From NCBI GenBank assembly GCA_038503075.1, contig JBCAML010000018.1, positions 1,116,001 to 1,180,000 of the forward strand: a stretch of DNA of 64,000 nucleotides, read 5' to 3'. The notes below the pieces were generated by a model. It was not told the origin of the DNA. It worked only from the letters and a program-made list of their open reading frames with translations, and searched no databases. The DNA comes from Gyromitra esculenta. Its lineage: Eukaryota > Ascomycota > Pezizomycetes > Pezizales > Discinaceae. The position numbers and the translations under genes were made by a program. Positions 35,601 to 47,609 of this stretch are shown one piece after another (the stretch's first letter is position 1; every line of letters starts with the position of its first letter).

Positions 35601-36434
35601 TTCTTTTTTCTTTCACAGGAATATACTCCAACTACTAAAACGTCCCCGCCTGGGGCTCACCTATCTTAGATACGACATCCCATCTTGGGATATGTATCTT
35701 GGGGTTCTTGTATAGGCTGATCTATTCTCTTTTCATCTCCAAGAGTCTGTCTGGTTCGGTACACCAATAGATACAGTCCCTCAGGAGCAAAGAACACACT
35801 CAATCCCAAAGAAAAATAACCGCGCAAGATCTTAAAGGGGTGGTTCGAGATCGAAAAAACATATCATTGGGAAGAGTTTTCGTTTTAACTAGCTAGCTAG
35901 TTTACTGCAGCTAGATACCAGCACTTGCTAGCCCAATTTCTTTTCTAAACCCACCAGGCCTAGGCACCTCCAGCCAGAGTCTGCGATTCCCACTCTCCGG
36001 TCCAGGCTATATATTTTATATCCAGCTTTCGATTCCTAACACCGGGGATCGCAGTAGGCGCACCTTCTACATGAGTGAGGGAGTTTTTGTATTTCCGAGG
36101 GATAACCTCCCTCCCGGACCTGGGTGCTTCAAGATTGCAAAACGCTACAAAGGTAAGTCCATTCTATAGCTACTAAAATCAAGACATATAGGTATCTGGA
36201 TCAACGCTCGATCGAATCTAGATATGATGCCGGCCGCAAACAGGGATCCCTACTGAATGATATATAACTCGCTTACGCCAAAATATGCAACCCAGCTACT
36301 TATATTACTTGGTCTTAAAATATCACTCGAATTCCGTAGGCATCAACACGTACAGCCAGCTTGCTTACACTCCCATGTACCCCCCAAGAGCCACAAAGCC
36401 CATTCCCTATAGCTATCCTACGACCGTATTGTTA

Positions 36435-36612
36435 ACCATTATAGTCTAGCGGCTGCGATATCGTCCAGAGAGTCCGAGGGGACTAAGTTAGGTTCCCTCG
36501 CAGCTAGGGGATGTTGTTATAACTTTCCACGCACTACACTGAAGAAGCTTGTAATTTGGATCGTCCGGGGCCTGGGTTAGATTAATTACCGCCTACCAGT
36601 TTTTTTTATTCT
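36435..36612 (+). other. tRNA-like 5' half, possible SINE relic
   Basis: TATAGTCTAGCGGCTGCGATATC is very like the A-box half of a tRNA-Glu/Asp gene. No matching anticodon or acceptor halves follow; a degraded B-box-like GGGTTAGATTA occurs near 36574 before a T-run at 36601-36607. Suggests a tRNA-derived element that has decayed. Confidence 0.25.
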
Positions 36613-36780
36613 AAATACTTTCAGCCCGAAGATTTAGTCGAAGCACAAAAATAAATATCACTCGGAAATTGGTGTTGAGCATCAATTGCAATACCCACAA
36701 TGATCCACAGAGACAATACTAGTAAAGCACTTACACACCAATCCATAATCCCACTCATATTTTTTATACTATACAAGGAT

Positions 36781-36843
36781 TCCCCCATCCCCCATCCCCC
36801 CCCATCCCCCATCCCCCATCCCCCTCCCCCCTCCCTCCCCCAA
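36781..36843. repeat. CCCCCAT-rich low-complexity tract
   Basis: Imperfect tandem CCCCCATC units, then CCCTCC. Non-coding. Not telomeric (TTAGGG expected). Confidence 0.85.
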
Positions 36844-37066
36844 CTTCCTCCTCCTTTCGTTTCCCCACCATCCATTATTCCAAACCCAGTAAAAAAAAAA
36901 AAAGACCATTCATATTCATATCCCATCCGAATCCCCTCACCCCATCGCTTTTTTGTTATAATAAATTGGTAGCAAAAAAAGCAAAAAAGACAAAGATATT
37001 AAATTGTACCGCCCGCCCGCCCCCCACCCCCAAACGATGAAGTTAATATAGAAAAAAAAAACTGTA

Positions 37067-39653
37067 TCAATTCAAGCCCCGCTTTTCGCTCTCAGAGTAG
37101 AAGATGACCATACGCCACACTTTCTTAACCATAGTTTCTGCGTCTTCGTCGAGTGCCTGTAGGTGTTAAACCGTTAGTAAGGGCTGCACCAAGAGATAGC
37201 GAGGGGGGGGGTAAGGGGGAGCAAACCATTTCAAGTTCCTTCACGAGACCCTCTGCGGTACCACGTTTACGGATATGTTCCAAGACGAAATTGATGAGTT
37301 CCTGTTCTTGCACACCGAGATACTATACCAACGTTAGCATCTTTCCAAAAGAACATAAGGGGGGATGAAGGTATTTGCATACCTCGACGATCTTCTTCTC
37401 CACAAACGGCTGCAGCTTCTCGTTGATAATCGCTTCATCGACATGATCCCACTGCACCCTCCATTCAAACAACCCAGCCCTATCACTCGGAATCTCCTGC
37501 GCAAGCTGTCTCACCAGCTTCTCCCTCGTCTCTTCATCCATAACACTAGTAGCGTCATACGTAATCGGCACAAGCACTCTCTTAATCCTACTCTCGTCCT
37601 CCTCTTCATCTTCCAGCAATCCCTCGACCTCGGCCGCTGTCTTCCTCCTTGGCGCGCTCGCTTCCTGCTTCTTACTCGCCGCAGCACCAAGCGCCAATTT
37701 GAACTTCTGCGGCTCCTTAACCACCGCAGCAGCCTTCTCCATCTCCTCCGCCTGTCTCGCCAGGAAGCTATCCGCCATACTCTCCGCAGCGCGCTTCTTA
37801 TCGATATCCATCTCGGCTTGTCTAGTCTCTGCCGCACGATCCCGATCATCCATTTCAATCTCGCGGGCGCGGAATGCTGCGCGGTTCCGGATCCACATGG
37901 AGCGGTCGACGTAGTACTCCTCGATCTTCTTCTCCGCTTCAACGTCATCGTCCCATTCGGCGAGACGTTTGGCCATAGCCTGTTTCTCCGCCGCTTCACG
38001 AGCGTCGTCTTCGGCATCGCGGGCTTGCTCACGTTCTAGAGCGGAGGTGCGGGAGCGCTCGCGGTTGAGCCAGCGGCGTTCGTGGTCGAGGAAGGATTTT
38101 TCGGCGTCAGATTGTTTTTTGCTTTTGCGACGTTGTTCGAGTTCTGAGTCGGACGCGGAGTCTTCTTCCTCTTCTTTGGAGTAGATGTGCCCGTTTGAGG
38201 AGCCATTGACGAAAGTAACGCCCTTTTGGTAGTCGCGCGGGATTTGGAGGCCTGCGGAGGGACCAGTGGGGACGCGCGGGGTGGTGGCGTGGTCTGCACG
38301 GAGACGGGAAGGGCCAACGGGGATGGCATTGGCGCCGGCTGATGGCCCGGTTGGGGCGGAGGAGGGAGGAGGGGAGGCGAGACGGTTGATACGTGGACCA
38401 GCATTGCGCTCGCGTTCCATTTTCTCGATTTCTTCTTCGCGTTTGAGGCGTTCGAGGTCGCGACGGTTTGAGCGTTCACGGAAAGCAGCGATTTCCTTAG
38501 CTACCATGTCGCGCATGTCGGCGGGGATGTCTGAGAGTTCGTCATCGGCGGAGAGGGGGATAGTGACGATCTCGGGCTGAGGAGTGGCATCAGCGTCCTG
38601 TTTTGGAGGAGAGGTAGGCTGATTATCTTGTGGGGTATTTGAGGTGGTTTTAGAGGCCCGTTTGGCAGGGTCCGTGAACTCTGAGAGGGTGCTGGCAATA
38701 GCGATGCGGGAGGCGGTGATGCGGGATTGCTGGGCGTGGGGATAGTCTGGTTGTTGTTTTTCGGAGCGTTCGTGGTAGTTTTCGAGGAAAGTGGTAGAGT
38801 TATCATCAATTACCACCTATAATTCTAGTTAGCAAACTGAGCCCTTAGAATATAGCAAGAGAAGAAAATACCATCAACTTTGAATTTTCCGCTCGCTCGT
38901 CAGCGGCAGGTATCTCCAAATCCTTAAGAGCTTCAATTGCGCACCCAAGACCTTCCGGATCCTCATACTCTGCGAACCCAAACTTGCACGGATCACCATT
39001 CTCGTTCGTAGCCCTCGTCCACTTTTTCAGATTCGCCGCAGCCTAAACCATTATCAGCACACCATCCAACAAATAAAAAAAGAAAGAAAAATTCTCAGGA
39101 AAACCAAAAACACCACACACATACCCTTAATATCTTCTCTATCCACTCATCATCCATCTCCCTGGGAATTCCACCCACAAACACAGTCTTCAGCTGCTCC
39201 TCCACACTCGGCGGCACCAAATCCACCACAACCTCCCTCCCAAACATCATCCCCTGTCCGCCAGCCTTACCCGCAGAACCGGACGCATTGGGAACCGGAT
39301 TTTGTCTCGTGACGCTGGTACCGAGACGGATGATGGGCGCGTTGAAGTTGATATTTGGCAGGTTCGCCGGCGGGACGAATCCGGCCATGCCAGGGCGCGT
39401 CGGCATATTGGCTTGCATAGTTCCTGGGGGAGCGCCGCCGACGCCAGGAGGGGGGGGGAGACCGGGGGTTCCGGGGGCGCCGGTGCCGGGGGGCATGCCG
39501 AACGAGGGGGGCATTCCTGGTGGCATCCCCATTCCGCCCATACCGGGCATCCCGGGGAAGCCGGGGGGCATCTGGGGTCTGCCGTACTCTGCGGAGGTCA
39601 GTTTCTGGGGGGCTGTGAATGGGAAGAGGAGACTTACGACCGTACGGATACAT
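37067..39653 (-). CDS. RBM25-like splicing factor (RRM + PWI)
   Basis: Fungal homologue of RBM25, a U1 snRNP-associated splicing regulator; nuclear. Six exons on the minus strand: 39653-39638, 39588-39125, 39042-38872, 38816-37383, 37322-37227 and 37156-37067; 756 aa, multiple of three. The 16-nt first exon gives MYPYG and joins to QYGRPQMPPGFPGMPGMGG, a Pro/Gly/Met-rich N-terminus. An RRM spans about residues 120-220 (TVFVGGIPREMDDEWIEK; CKFGFAEYEDPE). The centre is a long Arg/Glu/Asp alternating region (ERLKREEEIEKMERERNAG), characteristic of RBM25. The PWI domain is at the C-terminus (about 660-756), containing LFEWRVQWDHVDE and VKKVWRMVIFYSESEKRG. Introns are 49-82 nt. It is divergent from the mitochondrial ribosomal protein gene across 1.7 kb. 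Confidence 0.95.
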
Positions 39654-41338
39654 GATGAGGGAGAGAGCAGTGGGCTTGGGAAGGGGAGTTGGACGCGATT
39701 GGTATTTGATTAGAAGCTGTAGAGAGGGATGTTGGTGGTGGTGAGCTGTTGGAGGTGAAGGTTAAAGGCGAAGGTTGAAGACGTTGGCTGGGCGTGCTGA
39801 CATAATCCGTGGGCACAGTATTCTCTCAGGAAACAACCATAAAGAACTTCACCATCTTTACGCAGGGGGCTTGGTTGTTTCAGCTGGTTTTTATTCCTCT
39901 TGTTTTATTTGTATTTGAATCTACTTTCAAGGTGCTGAATGACAGTTTATCGCGGACAAGCAATACTTTAAAATAACGATAATATATATAACACAATCCA
40001 ATTCACATAGAGAATACAGCAAACTAAGCACCCTCTACACAAAAATATCCTATATCGATCTACTAACCACCACCATCTTTAATAGAACACCACTACCAGC
40101 CCATCCAAGTCTCCTATCTCACTCAATACTATGTCCCCAACACCCCCCTTCCCTCCCCCAACCAGCAAAGGCATACAATCGTGAAAAGAATAGCACTCGC
40201 AAACTCATCAAACCAAACTCATATCTCCAAACCGGACCCTACCCTCACTACTTCTAAATGAGAAACACGACGCTCCAACCGCCGTTTCGAGGACCGTGTT
40301 TGCTGCCGTAATGTCTTTTCTGGTATGGTAATGTAGGTATACGTATATGCCAATTGCTACAATGGATAATTGAGGTAGGAGGCGTGAATATAGAGGCGTG
40401 AGGCTGGGGCTGGCTGTGAATGTGAATGCGAATGCGGATACTTACGGGTGTGACTATAGAATTCGTCCCCTATAGGTAGATAGGTAGGCTGGCCGTAATG
40501 GCGCTGCTGGACTCGAATAGGTGTAGGTTTGAATAAGTACATGTAGGGCTGTTTGAATCTTGCTAGGGTGAATTGAGCTAAGCTACATATACAAATCTTC
40601 CGAATAGGCTGTATCCTCCAACGGTAGCAATGATACAGGAGGAGAAATGCGGTGAGAGAAGGGTATAGTCGTTTAATGGAGCTTGAGTTCTTCCGGCGGG
40701 AAAATTTGGTGTGGTGTTTGTGGTTTTGAACAAGATTGGTTTCTAGATCTCTGTGGTACGGTAATGATATGTGGGGTATATGTATGGAGAGACAAGCTGT
40801 GTGAGCTATACAGGAAGGCCTAAGTAATGTAGTGTTCCGCCATCTCTTATCCCCGTAGAGATGTCTTTTAGACAGGCGTGGGATATATTTCGGGTGGGAT
40901 GCAGACCTAGATCACTGCTCTAGAGCATTGCAATGTTTCGGATTCTTGTAGTGGGTATAGTCGTGAGTAAGTCTGAGATGAAATAGAGAGAGGAGAGAAG
41001 AGAGACAAGAGGAAGAGGAAGAGGAAGAGAATATATTGATATTAAAGTAGAGAGATACAACTGCAAATGCAGATATCCCACTCCTTTCCAGATCATTCGC
41101 CCCCAATCCACAACCCCGACCGTTCACCTCCTGCCCAATCCACAGCTGCCTGCAGCCATCCACAGACACTTTTCCATACAATTCCTCTCCATTATTCCCA
41201 CGGACTTACTGCAGTATTCCAAAGGCTGGGCGGCTGCTGACATAATCCGCATCCAAAACGAAAACATTTCAGCAGCAAACAACTCCAAGCCCCACGAAGC
41301 AAACAAACACCCCTCACCACCACCAATTCGCTCTCACG
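39654..41338. other. Divergent intergenic region
   Basis: 1.7 kb between the RBM25-like gene (-) and the bS21m gene (+). It contains one TACATGTA (40538-40545) and a GA-rich strip near 41000. Short ORFs here have no coding character. Confidence 0.55.
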
Positions 41339-41917
41339 ATGGAGTTCCGGTGGCTCGTACGGACCGCCATAGCTCCGCGGCCCCTCCTCTCGGCCTCCTC
41401 GCTTCGTCTCCGCCCGTTCTCGCACTCGTCCCGCTTCGCCGCCGACCCTCCTCTCCCCACCGCTACCGAAACGGAGACCAAGCCCGCCACCGATGCGACC
41501 ACCCCCCCTTCGCCCACAATGGCCGAGATCTTCGGATACGCGGTGAGCAATGTCCCCCCCGCCCGCCGCGAGTTTGCAAGCCCGCCGCCATCCTCCGCCC
41601 GCTTCAGCGCCGTCATCCCCGCCGACTTCCGCACGACCCTGGCCCCACCGCCTCTGGGCGCCCGTGCGGTCCCGCGCACCGGGCCATCGGCCGGTCGGTC
41701 GGTTCCCGTCGTAACCGATCTGCCTCACGCCCTTACGAGACTTCGGGGCATCTTGACGGCGAACAACGTCAGGGTTGATCAGCTGCGGCAGAGGTTCCAC
41801 GAGAGGCCGGGAATGAAGAAGAAGCGGTTGAAGAGCTTGAGACACAGGAGGAGGTTCAAGGCGGGGTTCAAGAGGCTGGTTACTATTGCGATGGAGATGA
41901 AGAGGAAGGGATTGTAG
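41339..41917 (+). CDS. MRP21: Mitochondrial small-subunit ribosomal protein bS21m
   Basis: 192 aa, single exon. The N-terminus MEFRWLVRTAIAPRPLLSAS is rich in Arg/Ser/Ala without acids, a typical mitochondrial targeting peptide. The C-terminal about 60 residues are the S21 domain: VDQLRQRFHERPGMKKKRLK followed by RHRRRFKAGFKRLV, very basic for rRNA binding. The middle is a Pro/Ala-rich linker, as in other filamentous-fungal orthologues, which are longer than bacterial S21. The gene body is GC-rich. It is followed within 500 bp by MCD4 in the same direction. Confidence 0.93.
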   Translation: MEFRWLVRTAIAPRPLLSASSLRLRPFSHSSRFAADPPLPTATETETKPATDATTPPSPTMAEIFGYAVSNVPPARREFASPPPSSARFSAVIPADFRTTLAPPPLGARAVPRTGPSAGRSVPVVTDLPHALTRLRGILTANNVRVDQLRQRFHERPGMKKKRLKSLRHRRRFKAGFKRLVTIAMEMKRKGL

Positions 41918-42378
41918 TCTGGCTGCGGTGCTGCTGTGGCGCTGGTTGGAGGCATTGGGGATATTCCTACTGTAAATTGACGTTATTTCAAAGTAAATAT
42001 CTGCTCTGCTTGAGATGTCTTTTGTGTGCTGTCTGTGATGCTATTCCCACAGTTGGAGGGACTATTGAACCCTTTATATTGGGATTACTATTGCTACTAT
42101 TGCTATTATTATATTGTGGCTTGGGCAGCAATCGATAACGAACAGCTGTTGAGCCCCTTTTCTCTTCTTCCATTCCCTAGACACCTCTCTGTCCTGTAAT
42201 CCTTCTTTTCTCCTTCCTTTCTCCTTCTCTTCCCCTTTCTCGCCATATCTCCGCGCTCCCTTCTGCGCTGTCTATACTCCCTTCCAGCAATCGTTTGCTC
42301 TCTGAGCGTGCCATTCCTTCAGTCTGTCCTCTCATTAATCCCCTGATTCCTCCCTGAGCACCCCCCAAGCTCTCCACC
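41918..42378. other. Short intergenic spacer
   Basis: 3' end of the bS21m gene and a CT-rich leader for MCD4. No coding sequence. Confidence 0.6.
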
Positions 42379-45300
42379 ATGGCCCGCCTCGGCCGCCTCG
42401 GCTTCCTCGCCGTCGCCGTCGCTTTCCATTTAATCTACCTGTACTCGATCTTCGATATCTACTTTGTCTCGCCCATTGTGCACGGAATGCGCGAATACCG
42501 CATCGACGCTCCAGCACCCGCGAAACGGCTCTTCCTCGTCGTTGGTACAGGCCCTCCTCCCTCCACCCCCCCCCACCCAAATACATATCCCCCACTATGC
42601 TCCCCTCTATATGCATATACTAACATCTCCCTCCAGGCGATGGTCTCCGCGCCGACAAGTGTTTCCAATCCCACCCCGACCCGGACCACCCAGACGACCC
42701 CACTCCGCTCCCTCTCGCGCCCTTCCTCCGCTCCCGAGTCCTGCACCACGGCACCTTCGGCGTCTCCCACACCCGCGTCCCGACCGAGTCCCGTCCCGGC
42801 CACGTCGCCCTCATCGCCGGTCTCTACGAAGACGTGTCGGCCGTGACCAAAGGCTGGAAAATGAACCCCGTGGCCTTCGACAGCGTTTTCAACGCATCGC
42901 AGCACACGTGGTCCTGGGGCTCGCCGGACATCCTGCTCATGTTCAAAGAGGGCGCGTCCGACAAGAGCCGCATCGACGCGGACTGCTACGACGAGGAGAT
43001 GGAGGACTTCACGAGCGACGCGACGGAGCTGGACAGCTGGGTGTTTGAGCGGGTGGCGGGGCTGTTTGCGGATGCGGAGAAGAATAGCACGCTGGATGCC
43101 ATGCTGAGGAGCGAGAAGGTCGTGTTCTTCCTGCATCTGCTGGGCCTGGATACCACGGGCCATGCGTACCGTCCGTACTCGCAGGAGTACCTGAGGAATA
43201 TCAGGGTCGTCGATGAGGGGCTGGAGAGGGTGCACAGACTGGTCGGCGAGTTTTATAAAGACGACAAGACGGCTTGGGTGTTTACTGCGGACCACGGGAT
43301 GAGCGATTGGGGTTCTCACGGCGATGGGCATCCGGACAATACGCGCACTCCGCTGGTTGCGTGGGGCGCTGGAGTCAGGGCGCCGGTGCCGGTGCAGGCG
43401 GTGGATGGGAAGACGGGGCACGAAGATGGCTTTTCGGGGGATTGGGGCCTGGACGCGGTGCGCAGGGTGGATGTGGCGCAGGCCGATGTGGCCGCGCTGA
43501 TGTCGTACTTGATCGGTGTTAGATTCCCAGTCAACAGTGTTGGGGAACTGCCACTGGAGTATCTAGACGCCCCGGACGAAGTCAAGGCAGAGGCAGCATG
43601 GACAAACGCAAGGCAGATTGCAGAAATGTACAGAGTAAAAGAGGGCAAGTCCCCCAGCCCCCAGAGTGATATCTCATGATCCTGCCCAATACTAACAGCA
43701 AAACAGAACAAAAGAAATCCACCATGCTAAACTACAAGCCCTTCCAACCCCTCAGCTCCGGTCCCCACTCCCTCCAAGCCCGCTTCACCGAGATCCGCCT
43801 TCTCATCGATAACGCCAAACACGAAGCCGCCATCCAAAAGAGCATGGAGCTGATCAAGCTCGGCCTCGAGGGACTACGCTATCTCCAGACCTACGACTGG
43901 CTCTTCCTCCGCACTCTCGTCACCGCGGGCTATCTGGGCTGGATCTTTTTCGCCCTTACAACTGTAATCGATCTGCACGTCCTCCACGGCAAAACCGACC
44001 ACTCGCGTACCATCGGCAGCACCATATTCTTCGCCTCCGTTCTAGTCGCGCTATATAGCGTGCTGCTCATCCAGCGGAGCTCATGGACCTACTACGGGTA
44101 TGCGTTCTTCCCTGTGGCGTTCTGGGAGGAGGTGTTTGCGCGCCGACGAAGCGTTATGGAGGGGACCCGGATGCTCGTGCGCCATGTTGAGGGTTTCAAG
44201 GGCGCAGCGGCGCTCGCGGTGGAGGTGGCGGCGTTTGTTGCGGTGCTGGAGGCTATGGTGTGGGGTTACTTCCGGAGGGAGGTGTTTACGGCTTGTTTCA
44301 TCCTTGCTGCGGCGTGGCCGGGGCTGTATGGGATGCGGTTTGTAAAGGCGAATAAGGTGCTGTGCATAGGGTGGGCTGTGTGCTGTGTGAGCATGAGTTC
44401 GTTTACGCTGTTGCCGGTGGTCAAGGTTGAGAGTGAGAGGTTGATGTAAGTCTCTGTTCTACTATTTTACGCCTGAGGGGGTGAACTAATGCGGGGTAGA
44501 CTTCTTGGGGGCGGGCTTATGTTTGGTATGGGGTTCCTGTATATGGTTTTTGGTGAAGCTGTTGGTGGGGGCAAGCAGGATTGGCTCAGTAAGAGTATTT
44601 TGGGATTGCAGGTATGTTCGTCCATCACTCGGAGTCGGCAATGATACGGCTAACATGCGGAAAAGGTCGGGTTGATCGGACTGGCTATGGTCGTAACACA
44701 GTCCAGCGTGCGGTCAATACAGTCGAAGCAGGGACTCCCACTTGGGAACCAAGTAGTGGGGTGGGTAGTACTGGGTTCGTATATCTCGGAGACTATGTCA
44801 TTTCACATGCATCTGCTCTCATTGCCCCTGTGCCATGCTAACCAGTAACCAGTACTCTCGATAACCGTCCCCTTCCTCCACGGCCTCCGCCCGCAGAGCT
44901 ACTACTTCCACCGCCTCATGGTGATCTTCCTCACCTTCTCACCAATCTTTGTAATCCTGACCATCTCCTACGAGGGCCTATTCTACGTAACCTTCTGCCT
45001 CACCCTCGTCGCCTGGGTCCGTCTCGAGCACAAAATCCACCTCAGCAACCACCCCGTCCCCACCTCCACCTCCACCCTTCCCCACCGCTCCCTCACCCTC
45101 GCTGATGCCCGCACCGCCCTCTTCTTCTTCTACCTCCTCCAAGTCGCATTCTTCAGCACCGGCAACATCGCCTCCATCTCCTCCTTCAGCCTCGACAGCG
45201 TCTACCGCCTCATCCCCGTCTTCAACCCCTTCGCCATGACCGCGCTCCTACTCGCAAAGCTCATGATCCCATTCGCCGTCATATCCGCCAACCTCGGCGT

Positions 45301-45595
45301 CCTCAACCGGCGCCTCGGCGTCGCCCCGAGCGCGCTGTTTATGGTGGTCATGGCCAGCAGCGACGTCCTCACGCTGAACTTTTTCTATATGGTGCGGGAC
45401 GAGGGGAGCTGGCTGGACATCGGGACGACGATCAGCCATTTCTGTATTTGTGGGATGCTGGGGGTGTTTGTGAGCGTGTTGGAGTTTCTCAGCGAGGTGT
45501 TTGTTGGGGGGGTTAGCATGGAGGGGGCGGAAGTGGGTAGTGGGGGCAAGGGGGATAAGGGGAGGAAGAGGAAGGTTATGGGGAAGGGGGAGTAG
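42379..45595 (+). CDS. MCD4: GPI ethanolamine phosphate transferase 1 (Mcd4/PIG-N)
   Basis: Adds ethanolamine phosphate to the first mannose of GPI-anchor precursors in the ER lumen. Exons 42379-42544, 42637-43644, 43707-44445, 44500-44611, 44666-44774 and 44853-45595; 958 aa, multiple of three. A signal-anchor segment spans about residues 8-30. The alkaline-phosphatase-like catalytic domain shows GDGLRAD, the nucleophile region [28 protein letters not shown] and [14 protein letters not shown], i.e. the metal ligands are present. The C-terminal PigN domain has many membrane helices, starting near [20 protein letters not shown]. The C-terminus is Lys-rich ([12 protein letters not shown]). Intron 2 is a GC-AG intron (GAGG|GCAAGT..AACAG) with branch ATACTAAC; intron 5 uses a GTTCGT donor. 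Both were chosen because they restore known family sequence ([21 protein letters not shown]). Confidence 0.95.
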
Positions 45596-46503
45596 ATGGT
45601 AGATGGTAGATGGTAGAATTATAGTATGAGATGTGGCTTACGATACTAGAAATTGTTGTCGCTGTAGATAGTATAGCTGGTTTAGATCTGCTTTAGATTG
45701 TTGGTAGATAGCGGGTTAACAAAAATATCTCGTTTTCTCTCTATCCTACTGCTCCCCCCCCCCCCCCCCCACCATCCTGCTGCAGTCTAGCTACATGTAT
45801 TCCCCCCTCCGTCGAAACCAGCGACCCATTTCCACCCCCCGGAAACATGATCCGCAGCATGCGAATTCTGTGGGGTCAGGCACAGTACCCAGTAGTCCAG
45901 TGCAACCCAAGCACCCTCATGTGACAGTACTATCTCCACTTACGGGGGGCCGAAGGGGGGGCGAAGGGGGGAGAACGCGGGGAGGCCTAGGAGGTAAACG
46001 AACTTCCTATTTTACTTCACTTCAAACCCCCGTTTACAGCCCTATGGGTATTGACAGGTGATCACCAGATCTAATATAAACGTACTTCTACTTCTACCAA
46101 TGGTACCATTGACCGGGAGAGAGGGGGGGGGGCAGTGCACCCTTCCTTTCGTCCATTTCAATCAAGGCTTGATTTTTTTTTTTTTTCCCACTTACTCCCC
46201 CCTCCCCTGTGTAGAGGAAGGGAAGGAAGGAGTACGCGGTGATCATCTTTTTGAGGGTTTTAAAAGGGGGAGGGTGGAGGGTGGAATTGGTTTATTCCCT
46301 CTACAAGTAAAAGGTCCCAGATTGATATTCACATGCCAATGCCTGCCCTCCGACGGGTAGTTCCGTCAGGCACGATTAAAGGGGGAGGTGGGGAAGGGGG
46401 TGGGGAAGGGGAAGGGGGAAGGGGGAAAAGGAGGAGAGAATGGCTGCTTATTGTTTTTTTTTCTTGATTGGACTTGAACGATTGATCATTACCTCTATTA
46501 TTG

Positions 46504-46528
46504 CTTTTCTTTTCTTTTCTTTTCTTTT
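46504..46528. repeat. (TTTTC)n microsatellite
   Basis: Five consecutive TTTTC units in non-coding DNA. Confidence 0.9.
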
Positions 46529-46919
46529 GACATCTGCCTGTCACATGCTACGCAGACTAACGAGTACCCGCGTTTAGTGCACAGACAGGGTTAGACAGAG
46601 GTCGCCGATGTCATTGAGCCCGGCGGCGGTCGGCCTCCCCGAACCGCTGATCGTGCCGGAGGCTCTTGCGCACGAGAGTTTTTCGACGTGTGAATCGCGT
46701 ACTCGCACAACGAGGGGGTAGATTAGGGTTCCGGTTCGGAATCCGTTGGAGGTGGTTTCGGAATTGTTGCGTGGAAGACGAGATATCCGCGGGGGGGGTA
46801 CTTAATTAAGGTATACAGCTGGATCGAGAGGAACTTGGCCGTGATGGGATGAACCCGTAGAGCCTCAATTCCCTTCCATCCCTGCGCTCCAGCCGCGAGA
46901 ATGGACTCCATGGAACGCA

Positions 46920-47092
46920 CAGTCGAACCTTGATATGAGGAACCTCGATATAATGGAATTTTTTTGCAGTAACGGAGAGAAGTTGGGTGCAACTTGGAGT
47001 TCCTAGTACCCAGATTTTACTGCAAGGAAAAATTTGCTATTACGAACGATTTCCCACGAATTATGCACGTCCCTTATAACAAGGTGCGACTG
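46920..47092. mobile_element. Small inverted-repeat element, pogo/mariner-type ends
   Basis: 173 bp. The ends are inverted: CAGTCGAACCTTGATATGAG at left against CAGTCGCACCTTGTTATAAG from the right (17 of 20 match). An internal inverted pair is also present: TTTTTTGCAGTAA near 46961-46973 against TTACTGCAAGGAAAAA near 47018-47033. The right flank is TA; the left flank reads CA, which may be a mutated TA. The CAGT ends, size and lack of coding capacity fit a non-autonomous Tc1/mariner-superfamily element, distinct in sequence from the one at 26484. Confidence 0.75.
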
Positions 47093-47570
47093 TATTAACC
47101 AGATATTACAAATAGGTCCCTTTCGTAGAAGCGAAATTGGGAAATGCAGCTGCAAGGCGTAAGGATCCGAGAAAAGACAAGCGAGAAGCTGCAAATTGAG
47201 CACGCGGGAATATCGGGCGACGGTGCAACAGGCGGCGGGGGTGCTGTTTTGTGTATGGATTCTGAGATATAGGCAGGTCCGATACGGATCAGAGCGATGT
47301 AGGTACGTGCTGTGGGGATACGTGAAGAGTATGTACATACAGCACAGGGAAGCGGTGGAGACACGCGACAGCAGAAGGAAAGGAACCCCGATCCACGAGA
47401 GAGGAACGCGGGCCGTGTTGCGGGGGAAGACAGGACAGCATAGTAATATGATACACTCACTCCATGATTATGACCGCCCCTCTATGTGGAGTAAGCACTA
47501 CATGCCTACATGAAGCTCATCTCGGACCTGAGGGTGTGAGTACATGTCTATCTGGTGGAGAGAGCAGAGT

Positions 47571-47609
47571 GCCTGTGCCTGTGCCTGTGCTGTGCCTGTG
47601 CCTGTGCCT
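47571..47609. repeat. (CTGTGC)n hexanucleotide repeat
   Basis: Six imperfect GCCTGT units, one shortened. Non-coding. Confidence 0.9.

Larger units (their letters stand above)
33229..37066. other. Gene-free AT-rich region with tRNA-like relics
   Basis: Nearly 4 kb without a supported protein gene. Contents seen: an inverted repeat around 34619-34664 (GCGGTCTG..CAGACCGC), a B-box-like sequence GGTTCGAATCC near 35570 followed by T-run, a tRNA 5'-half-like sequence around 36440-36470, and C-rich low-complexity sequence at 36781-36843. AT-rich with TATATA runs. Looks like decayed repetitive DNA. Confidence 0.55.

Noticed and set aside
36781..36843. Internal telomeric repeat
   Set aside because: Units are CCCCCATC, not TTAGGG/CCCTAA.
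42459..43421. 320-codon minus-strand ORF opposite MCD4
   Set aside because: Arises from strong G/C third-position bias of MCD4; no independent similarity.
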